64,000 bases of DNA from Amycolatopsis jiangsuensis (GCF_014204865.1 NZ_JACHMG010000001.1:7466501-7530500); one strand, 5' to 3'; numbered from the stretch's first letter, positions 10,759 to 19,838 are shown. Program-made: numbers and translations. The notes: generated from the sequence alone by a model not told the origin.

Positions 10759-11064
10759 GTGGCGGCACCGAAGAAGTACTCCGACGAGTTGCGGGCCCGG
10801 GCGGTCCGGCTGTACCGGGAGTCTGACCCGAAGCCGGTGATCCGGAAGCTGGCCGAGCAGCTCGGCGTGCATCACGAGGCGTTGCGGAACTGGATTCGCC
10901 AGGACGAGGCCGATTGTGGTGAGCGAGCCGACCGGCCGACCAGTGAGATGGTCGAGGAGAACAAGCAGCTGCGCAAGCGGGTCGCGGACCTGGAGCGGGT
11001 CAACGCCGTGCTGCGTGATGCGAGCGCGTATTTCGCCTCCGAGATCGGCCCGACCCGGAGGTGA
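10759..11064 (+). CDS. IS3-family transposase OrfA (HTH protein)
   Basis: 101 residues from GTG 10759, with GGAAGGAGG upstream. An N-terminal helix-turn-helix of the HTH_Tnp_1 type (KKYSDELRARAVRLYRE ... LGVHHEALRNWI) is followed by a leucine-zipper-like helix (MVEENKQLRKRVADLERVNAVL) used for multimerisation. The stop overlaps the orfB start at 11061-11064. IS3 elements normally make an OrfAB fusion by -1 frameshifting, with OrfA as DNA-binding partner. Confidence 0.88.
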   Translation: MAAPKKYSDELRARAVRLYRESDPKPVIRKLAEQLGVHHEALRNWIRQDEADCGERADRPTSEMVEENKQLRKRVADLERVNAVLRDASAYFASEIGPTRR

Positions 11065-11954
11065 TGATGCGGTTCGTGCGTGAGCATCCGCAGCACCCGG
11101 TCGATCTCGTATTGCGGGTTTTGGGTATCGCGTCCTCGACCTTCTACGGATGGCTCAAGCAGGCGAAACAGCCCTCGGCGCGGCGGGTAGCCGACGATGG
11201 TCTGGTGGCTGAGATCGTCGATATTCACACCTGCTCGGGCGGTACCTATGGCTCGCCGCGGGTGCACGCGATGTTGCGCCGCCGAGGCATCCAGGTGGGT
11301 CGTAAACGTGTCGAGCGGCTGATGCGGCGTGCCGGGTTGCAAGGCGCGTTCCTGCGCAAGAAGTGGCGAACCGGGTCTACTCGGCAGGATCCGCGGGCCA
11401 CGCCGGCGCCGGACCTGGTCAACCGGGACTTCACCGCGGTCGAGCCGAACCGGTTGTGGGTAGCTGACGCTACCCGGATTGTGACTGGTCAGGGCGTGTT
11501 GTGGCTCGCTGCGGTCCGCGATGCGTTCTCCAACCGGATCGTGGGCTGGAAGTGCTCGGATCGCTGCGACACCGAGCTGGTGCTGGGCGCGTTGGAGTAT
11601 GCGGTGTGGTCGCGGCAGGTCCGGGAAGGCCAGCTGATCCATCATTCGGACAGGGGATCGACCTACACGGCGTTTCGGTTCTCGAACCGGTTGGCGGACA
11701 ACGGGATCGTACAATCGATGGGCTCGGTCGGTGACAGTTACGACAATGCGTTGATGGAGAACTTCTTCTCCACGCTCAAGACCGAGCTGGTCTACCGGAA
11801 CAGTTGGCGGACAAGGGAAGAAGCCGAGAACGCCCTGTTCGCCTACATTGATGGCTGGTACAACACCCAGCGGATCCAGAAGAAGCTGGACTGGCACTCG
11901 CCCACCGAGTACGAGGCCAGCTACCATCAACCGGCCCCCGCCGGAACCAGATAA
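11061..11954 (+). CDS. IS3-family transposase OrfB (DDE integrase)
   Basis: 297 residues with an rve integrase core. Catalytic residues are Asp in LWVADATRIV, Asp in LIHHSDRGSTY and Glu in ALMENFFSTLKTE, followed by the YNTQRIQKKLDWHSP tail common in this group. An HTH_21-like segment (GTYGSPRVHAMLRRRG) precedes the core. It overlaps orfA by 4 bases. Nothing is missing, so the element should be able to transpose. Confidence 0.9.
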   Translation: MMMRFVREHPQHPVDLVLRVLGIASSTFYGWLKQAKQPSARRVADDGLVAEIVDIHTCSGGTYGSPRVHAMLRRRGIQVGRKRVERLMRRAGLQGAFLRKKWRTGSTRQDPRATPAPDLVNRDFTAVEPNRLWVADATRIVTGQGVLWLAAVRDAFSNRIVGWKCSDRCDTELVLGALEYAVWSRQVREGQLIHHSDRGSTYTAFRFSNRLADNGIVQSMGSVGDSYDNALMENFFSTLKTELVYRNSWRTREEAENALFAYIDGWYNTQRIQKKLDWHSPTEYEASYHQPAPAGTR

Positions 11955-11984
11955 TCCGCTCTCCGGCCAAGCGGGGGAACCTCA

Positions 11985-12329
11985 CCGTCGACAGGTCAGT
12001 GGCGTCGTGGAGCGCAGTTGCCAGGGAACGCTGGTGACCATGACGCCGGCCTCGAACAGCAGCCGGCCCTTGAGCCGCCGGGAACTCTTGTTGTGGAGGA
12101 TGTTTCACGCCAGCGGCTGACGACGTACTCGGGATGTCGGCCCGGACGACGTCGCGGGACTGGTTCGACGTCGCGGTGGCCTGTCGGGTACGGAAGGTGT
12201 CATGGTCGGGTTATCACGACTGGCGCAATTGCAATGGCGACACTCCCGCATCGGAATTCCCAGCTCAGTTGGAAGCCCGCAAACCCCGATCGACCGTCAC
12301 CACACCCCGGTCGCTGACCCCATACCTAC
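11985..12329. other. Decayed intergenic DNA
   Basis: No gene can be supported. A minus-strand frame around 12000-12110 reads NILHNKSSRRLKGRLLFEAG and then loses continuity. Plus-strand frames are short and without ribosome sites. It probably represents remnants beyond the IS3 insertion point. Confidence 0.35.
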
Positions 12330-12890
12330 GTGTCCGGCGAGCGGCGAGGAACTCACTTCGCGGTCGTCTTCTGTTGCCAGCTCAAACGGCAGTTCGTCGC
12401 AGCCTGGGATCTGCAGCGCCATGAGATCATAGGCCTGCCTTTTGACGATGATGTCGACGCACTGCGCGTCACCGCGGACGGCAACAAGGTCATCGTGGGC
12501 CGCGTGGTCAACAACTCCTACATTCTCTCCCCACCGCCCAGGACCGGTCACACCTCCCACAACGGTCACCACTCGGCTGTTCAGGCGGGCGCTCTGCAAG
12601 GGGACCGAGCGGTGTCCGTAGGTGTCGACGGCACTCCGGCGGTGCGCGACTCCGCGTCCGGACATCTGACTTCACCGTCAACGGACAGCCGGACTCAGCT
12701 GCTGTCGACAGCACGCCTGACAGCCACTGCCTCGTGGGGAGTTGAGAAGCCGACGTCGAAGTCCTCGGCCCGAACTTCAACTCGTCGTGCGCACGCGCAC
12801 GAGATACCCTTGCGAACACACCGTCGCAGTCACCAAAAACGGCCGATACCTTGCCACGACGTCGACAGGCGCAGAATCGGTCGTATCAAG
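12330..12890 (+). pseudogene. Remnant of a WD40-repeat protein
   Basis: Fragments of WD40-like repeats appear in two frames. In one, AWDLQRHEIIGLPFDDD with LRVTADGNKVIVG is followed by SVGVDGTPAVRDSASG. A shifted frame farther on has HTVAVTKNGRYLATTSTG. The repeat period and the x-D/S-G-x-x-x signature fit WD40 blades, but the frame breaks and no start or full blade set remains. It looks like the tail of a larger beta-propeller gene. Confidence 0.4.
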
Positions 12891-13978
12891 CCGACGCAGG
12901 TGTGGCCGCTCCCCAGGTTACGGGGAATTGGTGGATGCCGTAGATGTTCGCGTCGTCCTTGAACGGCAAGGTGTCGGTGTCTACCGCCGGTTGAATGTCC
13001 GGGATCTTGTCGAACAGCGTGGTGAACACGATTTCCAGCTCGATGCGGGCGAGGTTTTGACCGAGGCACTGGTGTGGGCCGTAGCCGAACGCAAGGTGCC
13101 TGCGGGTGCTGCGCTCGATGTCGATCTCGTCCGGCTGGGCGAACACGCGGGGATCGCGGTTCGCGGTGTTGGTCAACGTGATCACGCCCTCGCCGGCGTG
13201 GATCAGCACACCACCGACTTCGACGTCGGCGGTCGCGACCCGGGAGAGGCCGAACTCGGCGATGGTGAAGTAGCGCAGCAGTTCTTCGACTGCGGCCGGT
13301 GTCTTCGCCGGGTCATCGCGGATCGTGCGGAGGTGCTCCGGGTGGTCGAGCAATGTCATCGTGCCCAGTGAGATCATATTCGCAGTGGTCTCGTGTCCGG
13401 CGACGAGCAGTACCGTTGCAAGCGCCGTGACGGCTTCGTGGTCTTCGGTATTCGCGAGCTGCCGGCTGATCAGGTCGTCGGCTGGATCCTTCGCCCTGGT
13501 CTCGACCAGGGCGTGGAGATATCCGACCAGCTCGGAGTGAGTGCGTGTGCGCTCCGCCTGTGTGGCCGTCCGGCTGAACAGCTGCTTGGCTTGGCTCTGG
13601 AAGTAGTCGTGGTCGGTGTAGGGGACGCCGAGCATCTCGCAGATGACCAGGGAGGGCACGGGAAGTGACAGTGCTTGCACCAGGTCGGCCGGCTGTGGTC
13701 CGGCGAGCATCGCGTCGATGTGGTCGTCGACGATTTCCTGGACCCGTGGTCGCAGCGCCGCCAGGCGCTTGACTGTGAACTCCCCGAGAACCGCCCGTCG
13801 TGCCACAGTGTGTTCGGGCGGATCCATGTTGATCAGGGGTGCCCTGGCGCCCGCGGGCAACGCGGGTCCATCGAGCAATCGCGGATAGTTCGGCGCACGG
13901 CGATCGGAGCTGAATCGTGAATCCGTCAACATCGTGCGGATGTCGTCATACCGCGACAGCGCCCACTTCAATGAAGAC
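12886..13978 (-). pseudogene. Cytochrome P450 (CYP105-like), 5'-truncated copy
   Basis: The frame contains the I-helix VAGHETTANM, an E-x-x-R (EELLRYF) and the haem loop FGYGPHQCLGQNLAR, so the catalytic core is present. Compared with the nearby complete P450 (15219-16403), homology begins only at about residue 48 (WALSRYDD versus WVLTRYDD). The N-terminal quarter of the substrate-channel region is gone, and the usable ATG (13978) has no ribosome site. The two copies are similar along their whole shared length and lie in opposite orientation around the monooxygenase gene. It is most likely a non-functional duplicate, though expression of a shortened product cannot be excluded. Confidence 0.65.
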
Positions 13979-15101
13979 ATGTATTTCGTCCGCATTCATT
14001 GTCGGGGGCGGCATTGCCGGACTTTCGGCTGCCATCGCGCTCAGCCGCGCCGGGATCCGCTGTGATGTGGTGGAGATCGCGGAGGCACCACTCGGCTCCT
14101 CCATCGGAATCAGTGGACGTGCCGCAGAAGCATTAGCCGAACTCGGTGTCTATGATGCCGCACGAGGTTTGGCCCACGTGTGGGAGGTTGGCGCCAACGT
14201 GCCCACTGTATCCGACGCAGAGGGGCGTCAACTCAGCCCGGGCCCCACACGGCCTACCTGGCCAGGTGCGATCGAGTCTATCGGAATCTATCGACCGAAG
14301 CTGCTTGAAATCATGTCTGAAAAGGCCCGCAGGCTGGGTGCGACGATCCGCCGCGGGTTGACCGTCCGTGACTTCCGATTCGTTGGCGACGCTGTGGTCG
14401 TGACCACGACCGATGGTGAGCGAAAGCGGTATGACCTTCTGGTCGGTGCCGACGGAATCAAATCCACCATGCGTGCGAGTCTGCTTCCGGACGCGCCCAG
14501 TCCTGCCTATGCCGGGCAACTGAGCATCCGCTGGATGGCACCTGGGCCGGCCCTGCCCGATGAAGGCTGGTTCGTCAGCCCGGTGGGCCAACTGGGTTTC
14601 TACTCTCATCCAGAGGGCACGATATATGTGGCGGCACATGTCGACATGGAAGAAGAAGAGCGGCTGTCCGATGAGGAAGTCCACGAGGTGTATCTCCGCT
14701 TACTGAACTCCATTTCCGCCCCTCAGGTGGTGGAACTTCGCAAGCGCTACACCCGGGATGCGGAGCTGATCGCCACCCGGTTCGAGTCGATTCTGGTGCC
14801 GCCGCCGTGGCACGTCGAGCGGGCGGTATTGATCGGTGATGCGGCGCATGCGACGACTGCTCATCTGGGCATGGGTGGCGGCATGGCGTTGGAGGACTCG
14901 GTGGTGCTGGGGCAGTGTCTCGAGGGGGCAGCTACTCTGCCGCAGGCACTGGAGGACTTCATGAAACGGCGCTACGAGCGAGTGCGGACCGTGGTCGAGA
15001 CCAGCAGGCAGCTCTCCCGGCGGGAGCAGGAAAACGCGGATCCGGCAGGTAACCAGAAGCTGATGACCGAAGCGTTCAACGTTCTGGCCAAGCCATACTG
15101 A
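13971..15101 (+). CDS. FAD-dependent aromatic-type monooxygenase
   Basis: 376 residues of a class A flavoprotein monooxygenase (PHBH fold, FAD_binding_3). The N-terminal Rossmann motif is VGGGIAGLSAAIALSRAG with the acidic VVE ribose-binding end; the second FAD signature is LIGDAAHATTAHLGMGGG. These enzymes use NAD(P)H and O2 to hydroxylate or epoxidise aromatic or polyketide substrates. The start is set at ATG 13971 because the FAD motif follows within ten residues. No good ribosome site is visible, and the start lies at the breakpoint with the truncated P450, so its own promoter may be lost. A full P450 follows 117 bp downstream, suggesting a small oxidative-tailoring unit. Confidence 0.82.
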   Translation: MKTCISSAFIVGGGIAGLSAAIALSRAGIRCDVVEIAEAPLGSSIGISGRAAEALAELGVYDAARGLAHVWEVGANVPTVSDAEGRQLSPGPTRPTWPGAIESIGIYRPKLLEIMSEKARRLGATIRRGLTVRDFRFVGDAVVVTTTDGERKRYDLLVGADGIKSTMRASLLPDAPSPAYAGQLSIRWMAPGPALPDEGWFVSPVGQLGFYSHPEGTIYVAAHVDMEEEERLSDEEVHEVYLRLLNSISAPQVVELRKRYTRDAELIATRFESILVPPPWHVERAVLIGDAAHATTAHLGMGGGMALEDSVVLGQCLEGAATLPQALEDFMKRRYERVRTVVETSRQLSRREQENADPAGNQKLMTEAFNVLAKPY

Positions 15102-15218
15102 ACTGCAGATCGGGTAGCGGCCGTGCGAGCGACAGCGGTTCGCCACCAGTCCGCAGGAAAGTAGCCTCATCTTTTCGGCCAGGAATCTGTTTTTTTACCT
15201 GTAGGTTGGAGTATACAC

Positions 15219-16403
15219 GTGAGTGAACAAGCTTATTCTGTATTGACCTTGGCTCGCAGTTGTCCGTACGCGCCGCCAGCTGAGCATCGGCGCTTGCAGA
15301 CCGAGGAACCTATTTCACGCGCGACTTTGCCCAACGGTCAAAGCGTGTGGGTGCTGACCCGGTATGACGACGTCCGCACCATGTTGATGGACCCACGGTT
15401 CAGCGCTGATCGACGCAATCCGAACTACCCGACGCTCGCCGCGGGACGTCTGATCCCGGAGGGTGCCAGGACGCCGCTGATCAGCATGGATCCCCCTGAG
15501 CACGGCCCGGCTCGTCGTGCGGTGCTCGGGGAGTTCACCGCGAAGCGGCTGAAGGCGTTGCGACCTCGGATCCAGGAAATCGTCGACGAGCACATCGAGG
15601 CGATGCTCGACGGCCCGCGGCCCGCCGACTTGGTCACGGCCTTGTCGTTGCCGGTGCCCTCGCTGGTCATCTGTGAGCTGCTGGGTGTTCCCTACACCGA
15701 CCACGGCTTTTTCCAGGCTCGTACGTCACTGCTGTCAGACCGGGCGGCATCGCCCGAGTTGCATGCGAAGGCCCTGGCGGAGCTGGTCGCCTACCTCAAA
15801 GATTTTGTCTCGGCCAAGCAGAAGGCGCCGGCCGATGACTTGATCAGTCGCCAACTCGCCAAATCTGATGACCCCGCAGCCGTAACGGTTCTGGCGCAGT
15901 TGCTTCTCTCTGCCGGTCACGAAACCACAGCCAATATGATCTCGCTGGGTGCGATGGCCCTGCTTGACCGTCCTGATGACCTTCGTATCATCCGTGCTGA
16001 CCCGGCGAAGACACCGGCAGCGGTGGAAGAGTTGTTGCGCTACTTCACGATCGGCGAGGTGAGCGGAGCTCGGGTCGCAATAGCCGACGTCGAGCTCGGT
16101 GGTGTGCTGATTCGTGCTGGTGAGGGCGTGGTGCCGCTGCTGAACACGGCCGACCGGTCCCCGGAGGCATTCGACCAGCCCGACAAGCTGGACCTCGAAC
16201 GCGGCGCACGCCACCACCTCGCGTTCGGCTACGGCCCCCATCAGTGCCTCGGCCAGAACCTCGCGCGAATCGAGCTGGAGATCGTCTTCACCACGCTGTT
16301 CTCCAAGATCCCGGACCTCCGCCTCGCCGCACCGATCGAGTCGCTGCCCTTCAAGAATTCCGGCTTGGCTTACGGCCTGCACGAGCTCCCGGTCACGTGG
16401 TAA
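15219..16403 (+). CDS. Cytochrome P450, CYP105-like
   Basis: 394 residues. The N-terminus has the CPYAPP and TRYDDVRTML elements of actinobacterial CYP105-type enzymes. The I-helix AGHETTANM, E-x-x-R EELLRYF, and the haem-binding FGYGPHQCLGQNLARIELE with the axial Cys are all intact. It is soluble and needs ferredoxin and reductase partners, which are not adjacent. GTG 15219 has TTGGAG 7 bases upstream. It probably acts with the upstream FAD monooxygenase in modifying a secondary metabolite or xenobiotic (inference from context). Codon usage and lower GC suggest acquisition. Confidence 0.88.
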   Translation: MSEQAYSVLTLARSCPYAPPAEHRRLQTEEPISRATLPNGQSVWVLTRYDDVRTMLMDPRFSADRRNPNYPTLAAGRLIPEGARTPLISMDPPEHGPARRAVLGEFTAKRLKALRPRIQEIVDEHIEAMLDGPRPADLVTALSLPVPSLVICELLGVPYTDHGFFQARTSLLSDRAASPELHAKALAELVAYLKDFVSAKQKAPADDLISRQLAKSDDPAAVTVLAQLLLSAGHETTANMISLGAMALLDRPDDLRIIRADPAKTPAAVEELLRYFTIGEVSGARVAIADVELGGVLIRAGEGVVPLLNTADRSPEAFDQPDKLDLERGARHHLAFGYGPHQCLGQNLARIELEIVFTTLFSKIPDLRLAAPIESLPFKNSGLAYGLHELPVTW

Positions 16404-16448
16404 CCAGTAGCGTGTCGCTGCTTAGGTGTGGCTGGGAGACTGTGGTCC

Positions 16449-16467
16449 GGCAGGTCGTTCGCCTGCC
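16449..16467 (+). terminator. Possible hairpin after the P450 gene
   Basis: GGCAGG-7-CCTGCC forms a small stem 46 bases after the P450 stop. No T-run follows, so termination is only a suggestion. Confidence 0.25.
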
Positions 16468-16569
16468 GCGCGAGCGTGGTTGTCGTGCCTGCAGAGTTGA
16501 AGTGGCCGGTTATGTTGTCGGCGCGGGATCTGAGGTTCACCCCGAACAGTGGACAGGGACTTATGCAGT

Positions 16570-17484
16570 TCAAGCAGCCGCTGTCAGCGACCGCTCGTAG
16601 GTGTCGGGACTGAGCATTCCGATCGCGGAGTGCCTCCGCACACTGTTGTAGAACGTGACCCACTTGTCAATCGCTGCAACGAGTTCCGCCTTCGTGGCGT
16701 ACACGTGTCGGTAGTAGTGCTCGTGTTTGAACGTCGACCAGAACGACTCCGCCGGGCTGTTGTCCCAACAGATCCCGGTCGCGCCCATCGACCGGCGCAG
16801 CCCGTGAGCGAAGCACGCTCGCGCCGTCAGGCGGGCCGTGAACTCCCCGCCGCGGTCGGAATGCAGAACCGTGCCACGACACCGGCCGCCGCGTGCGGCC
16901 GCTGCGTCGTCGATGGCGTCAGTGACCATCTCGGCACCAATATGGTCAGAAATGCTGTATCCCAACATTTTCCGGGTGTGCCCGTCCCGGATCGCGCACA
17001 GGAACATGTCGCCCTCGCCACACGTCAGGTACGTGATGTCGGTCAGCCAGACCGCGTCGGGCCGGCCCCGGTCGAAGTGGCGGTCGACCAGATCCGATGG
17101 GAACGACGCGGCCGGGTCGACCACCGTCGTCTTGACTGTGAACGTGCGTGGGCTGATGCCCTCGATCCCGATCGAGGCCATGATTGTGGCGACAGTCTTC
17201 GCCGTGACCACCTCGCCCTGATCACGCAGCTCAGCGGTGATCCTCGGCGACCCGTACGTGCCGTGCGAGTCCTGGTGCACCTGGGCGATCTTCACCTCCA
17301 GGTCGGCGCGGCGCTGCTGCCGCGGGGTCAGCACCGTTGCCGCGGCGCGTTTGGCGTGGGCGTAGTAGCCGGACGTCGACACGCCCAGCAGTCGCGCCAT
17401 ACGCCGCACCGAGAACCGTGTGCCCCGCGGTGAGGTCTCGTCGGCGGTTTCGGCCAATTCGTCGGGGCCGGCGTACTTGGCCAT
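16570..17484 (-). CDS. IS3-family transposase OrfB (DDE integrase)
   Basis: 304 residues. An HTH_21-like segment (HGTYGSPRITAELRDQG) is followed by an rve core with Asp in VWLTDITYL, Asp in VLHSDRGGEFTA and Glu in NSPAESFWSTFKHE. The tail FYNSVRRHSAIGMLSPD is typical of IS3. The start ATG shares one base with the orfA stop (TGATG). Confidence 0.9.
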   Translation of the reverse strand: MAKYAGPDELAETADETSPRGTRFSVRRMARLLGVSTSGYYAHAKRAAATVLTPRQQRRADLEVKIAQVHQDSHGTYGSPRITAELRDQGEVVTAKTVATIMASIGIEGISPRTFTVKTTVVDPAASFPSDLVDRHFDRGRPDAVWLTDITYLTCGEGDMFLCAIRDGHTRKMLGYSISDHIGAEMVTDAIDDAAAARGGRCRGTVLHSDRGGEFTARLTARACFAHGLRRSMGATGICWDNSPAESFWSTFKHEHYYRHVYATKAELVAAIDKWVTFYNSVRRHSAIGMLSPDTYERSLTAAA

Positions 17485-17807
17485 CAGAGCGAACCGGGCC
17501 GGTTCTTCTGCATCGCGGCACAGTACGCCGAGGCTTTTACCAGGAAGGCGTTGTCCTTCTCCAGCTCGGCCACCTGACCGCGCAAGCGCAACAGTTCGGC
17601 CCGCTCGGCGGCCTCCAGAGGTTTGTCTCCGTGGACCTCGGCCGCGGTGACCCGGCGCCGTTCGTCTTTGACCCAGACACTCAACATGCCCGCGTCGATA
17701 CCCAGCTCACGGGAAACCTCAGCGATCGTACGGCCGGAATCGATCACGCGGTGTGCAGCCTCGACCTTGTACTCGGCCGTGTACGACCGGCGCTTGCGAG
17801 CAGGCAT
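17484..17807 (-). CDS. IS3-family transposase OrfA (HTH protein)
   Basis: 107 residues. An N-terminal basic segment and helix-turn-helix (RRSYTAEYKVEAAHRVIDS ... VSRELGIDAGMLSVWV) are followed by a coiled-coil region (LLRLRGQVAELEKDNAFLVKA). The gene ends one base into orfB, the arrangement used for OrfAB fusion or reinitiation. Confidence 0.88.
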   Translation of the reverse strand: MPARKRRSYTAEYKVEAAHRVIDSGRTIAEVSRELGIDAGMLSVWVKDERRRVTAAEVHGDKPLEAAERAELLRLRGQVAELEKDNAFLVKASAYCAAMQKNRPGSL

Positions 17808-17963
17808 GAGGACATCCTTTCAGCAGGACGACTGGTCCTGCTAACTCGGTGTCCACTACCAGGGGTGAACCTCAACCTGCACAAAGTAACCCCGTGGTTG
17901 CTTATCGTGTGGTCCGATAGGGAGCATGGCCGAGTACGGTGAGTGTTGGAGGGGGTCGTTTCA

Positions 17964-18287
17964 GTGGTGGACGGGCCGGGGTTCCACGTCGACGTCGACA
18001 AGGTGGCGGAGGCAGCGAGCGGGATCAGCCAAAGCGTCACAGACCAACAGGGGTTCCAGCTTCGCGGCCTGTGCGGTGACACGGAACTGTATGGCCATCA
18101 GGGTGTGCACGATGGGTTGATGGACTTCTGTACGCGGTGGTCCGACGGCCTGGACATTCTCACTGATGATGCCGACAAGATCGGCACCACCCTCACCAGG
18201 GCCGCGAACGCGTACCGCGGCATCGACGATGCGACAGCCCGGACCCTCCGGACCGATCCCGGCCAGCAGGCGGTCAACGATGGCTGA
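17964..18287 (+). CDS. EspC-like Type VII secretion partner protein
   Basis: 107 residues, starting at GTG 17964 with GGAGGGGG 8 bases upstream. The opening FHVDVDKVAEAASGISQSV and the later helix WSDGLDILTDDADKIGTTLTRAANAYRGIDD fit the small helical-hairpin proteins (EspC/DUF2580-like) encoded before ESX-secreted toxins. Its end overlaps the toxin start by 8 bases, so the two are co-translated. The expected role is a secretion partner or chaperone for the toxin N-terminal domain. The ESX machinery itself is not in the window. Confidence 0.6.
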   Translation: MVDGPGFHVDVDKVAEAASGISQSVTDQQGFQLRGLCGDTELYGHQGVHDGLMDFCTRWSDGLDILTDDADKIGTTLTRAANAYRGIDDATARTLRTDPGQQAVNDG

Positions 18288-19452
18288 ACTCGGCGAAACC
18301 CAGGATCCGGCCGCCTTGATCCCCGGCCACCCGGAGGCGATCGAAGAGAACGCACGCGTCCTGCAAGCGCGTGCCGGAGAAGCCGGCAGTGCGGCCGACG
18401 GCCTGAAGGCGATCGACACCGGTGCCTGGCAGGGCCCGGCCGCAACAGCATTCCACGACAAATTCTCCTACGAACCCGGAAAATGGTACGCGGCGGCCGA
18501 CTCCCTGCAAGCCGCGAGCGGAGCGCTGAACGACTACGCCGGCACACTGCGATGGGCGCAAGCTCAGGCGGCCGAGGCCGTCTCCCTGTGGAACCAAGGC
18601 CAAGCCGCGACACAGCAGGCCAAGGCGTCCTACGACCAGGCCGCTGCGCAGGCACAAGCGAACAACCAGCCTCCGCCTGTCTTCACCGATCTGGGTGAGA
18701 GGCAGCGGCAAGCCGCTCGGGACGCGCTCAACCGCGCCCGTGCCCAGCTCGCGGACAGCGGCAACATCACCGCGCAGACGCTGCGTGACCGTGCCGGTCA
18801 GGCACCGCAGAAATCAAGTTGGCTCGACGACGTAGGGGATACGCTCGCGCAGGCCGGCGCGGATGTGGTCAACGCGATGGCGTCGGCCGGGAACGCCATG
18901 CTCAACCACCCCCTCGATACCCTCGCGGCCGCGGGCGGCATCGGCCTGACCGTGATCAGCAGTGCCGGGGAAGGCTTGGGCGGAGTCCTGGACGCGACCG
19001 GTGTCGGCGCGGTCGCCGGCGTACCGCTCAACATCGCGTCCGCGGCGGGCATTGCGGCCGGGGTCTCGATGACGGGGGCTGCTGTCACGGATCTCGCAGG
19101 TCACGCCGCCGGCGACGACCGGGTTGAACCGCTCAAAGTCAACAGCAGCAGCGAGAGCGCGGGAAGTTCCGCTGCGGACTCGTCGCCGCCGTCGGGCGCA
19201 CAGGACGGCTGGGCCTCCCGGCCGTCTAACAATGGCAAGGGAACCATCTGGCAGAAACCGGGTTCCTCCGGCGACGCGAATTCCGTCCGAGTCATGGAAC
19301 CCGGCGCGGATCCCCGATACCCGAACGGCTACGTCAAGTTCACCAACGAACACAACCAGCCTGTTAAGCTTGACGGCAAGCCGGGATCCAGGGCGGAAAC
19401 CCATATCCCACGCAATGCAGACGGATCGTACCCGACCCCGGAAGGATGGTAG
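18280..19452 (+). CDS. Type VII-secreted polymorphic toxin (WXG-type N-terminus, C-terminal toxin domain)
   Basis: 390 residues from ATG 18280, which overlaps the preceding gene. The N-terminal 130 residues are a helical WXG100-like delivery domain (DTGAWQGPAATAFHDKF; W-x-G as WQG) with a coiled coil rich in Ala and Gln. A glycine/alanine-rich hydrophobic region lies at about 205-280, then a Ser-rich linker. The last roughly 85 residues form a compact domain: DGWASRP, GKGTIWQKPG, PNGYVKFTNEHNQPVKLDG, AETHIPRNADGSYP. This resembles the small RNase-like C-terminal domains of polymorphic toxins (inference; exact class not certain). The immunity gene follows at once. The cassette lies in an island with lower GC. 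Confidence 0.7.
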   Translation: MAELGETQDPAALIPGHPEAIEENARVLQARAGEAGSAADGLKAIDTGAWQGPAATAFHDKFSYEPGKWYAAADSLQAASGALNDYAGTLRWAQAQAAEAVSLWNQGQAATQQAKASYDQAAAQAQANNQPPPVFTDLGERQRQAARDALNRARAQLADSGNITAQTLRDRAGQAPQKSSWLDDVGDTLAQAGADVVNAMASAGNAMLNHPLDTLAAAGGIGLTVISSAGEGLGGVLDATGVGAVAGVPLNIASAAGIAAGVSMTGAAVTDLAGHAAGDDRVEPLKVNSSSESAGSSAADSSPPSGAQDGWASRPSNNGKGTIWQKPGSSGDANSVRVMEPGADPRYPNGYVKFTNEHNQPVKLDGKPGSRAETHIPRNADGSYPTPEGW

Positions 19453-19454
19453 CC

Positions 19455-19838
19455 GTGAATCTCGGCCTTGAGGGAAAGAAGCTGCTCACTGTAACGGTCG
19501 AATACAGTGCCGTGCTGCATTTCTCCGACGACTACACGGCGCGCATCGAATCGCCATTCAGCTTCAGCGTGCCGGGGAAGCAGTATAGTTTTTCCCCTGA
19601 GAGTGATCCGCAAGAATCATTCCAGTCGATGGATGTCTTGGTGTCTCAACTCGTGGTGAAGTCCGATGCCGATGATTCTGGCACATTGCGAATCGCGTTC
19701 GGCAACGGAGCCGCGATTCAGGCGGAGAAAGACGACGAATACGAAGCATGGACGGTATCAGGGCCTGACGGGTTCCTCGTCGTCTCCATGCCTGGCGGAG
19801 AACTCGCAACCTGGGACGCCAAGCCCGAAGCTCGTTGA
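19455..19838 (+). CDS. Probable immunity protein for the adjacent toxin
   Basis: 127 residues, acidic and beta-rich, from GTG 19455 with GGAAGG 9 bases upstream; the ATG at 19446 would leave no room for a ribosome site. The segments LLTVTVEYSAVLHF, MDVLVSQLVVKSDADD and GTLRIAFGNGAAIQAEKDDEYEAW recall the DUF6188-like immunity family. It begins 2 bp after the toxin stop, and the base composition is notably AT-richer than the surroundings. The role follows from position and size; direct binding to the toxin domain is inferred. Confidence 0.6.
   Translation: MNLGLEGKKLLTVTVEYSAVLHFSDDYTARIESPFSFSVPGKQYSFSPESDPQESFQSMDVLVSQLVVKSDADDSGTLRIAFGNGAAIQAEKDDEYEAWTVSGPDGFLVVSMPGGELATWDAKPEAR

Larger units (their letters stand above)
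10693..11984 (+). mobile_element. IS3-family insertion sequence, complete, with 3-bp target duplication
   Basis: 1292 bp. The ends are imperfect inverted repeats beginning TGAGGTTCCCCCGCTT at 10693, with the complement ending at 11984; a second matching block, CGGAGAGC, lies farther in. Flanking CCG triplets (10690-10692 and 11985-11987) are the 3-bp target duplication typical of IS3. It encodes overlapping orfA and orfB. Confidence 0.88.
16531..17874 (-). mobile_element. IS3-family insertion sequence (second type)
   Basis: 1344 bp bounded by inverted repeats that begin TGAGGTTCACCCC and share AGTGGACA farther in (left at 16531, right ending 17874). Flanking triplets are ATC and ACC, so a clean 3-bp duplication is not seen. 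It carries orfA and orfB on the minus strand. The ends resemble those of the other IS3 element in the first eight bases only, and the proteins are clearly different. Confidence 0.85.

Noticed and set aside
18166..18279. Longer toxin start at 18166
   Set aside because: It lies inside the EspC-like gene and has no ribosome site. ATG 18280 overlaps that gene's stop and begins the delivery domain.
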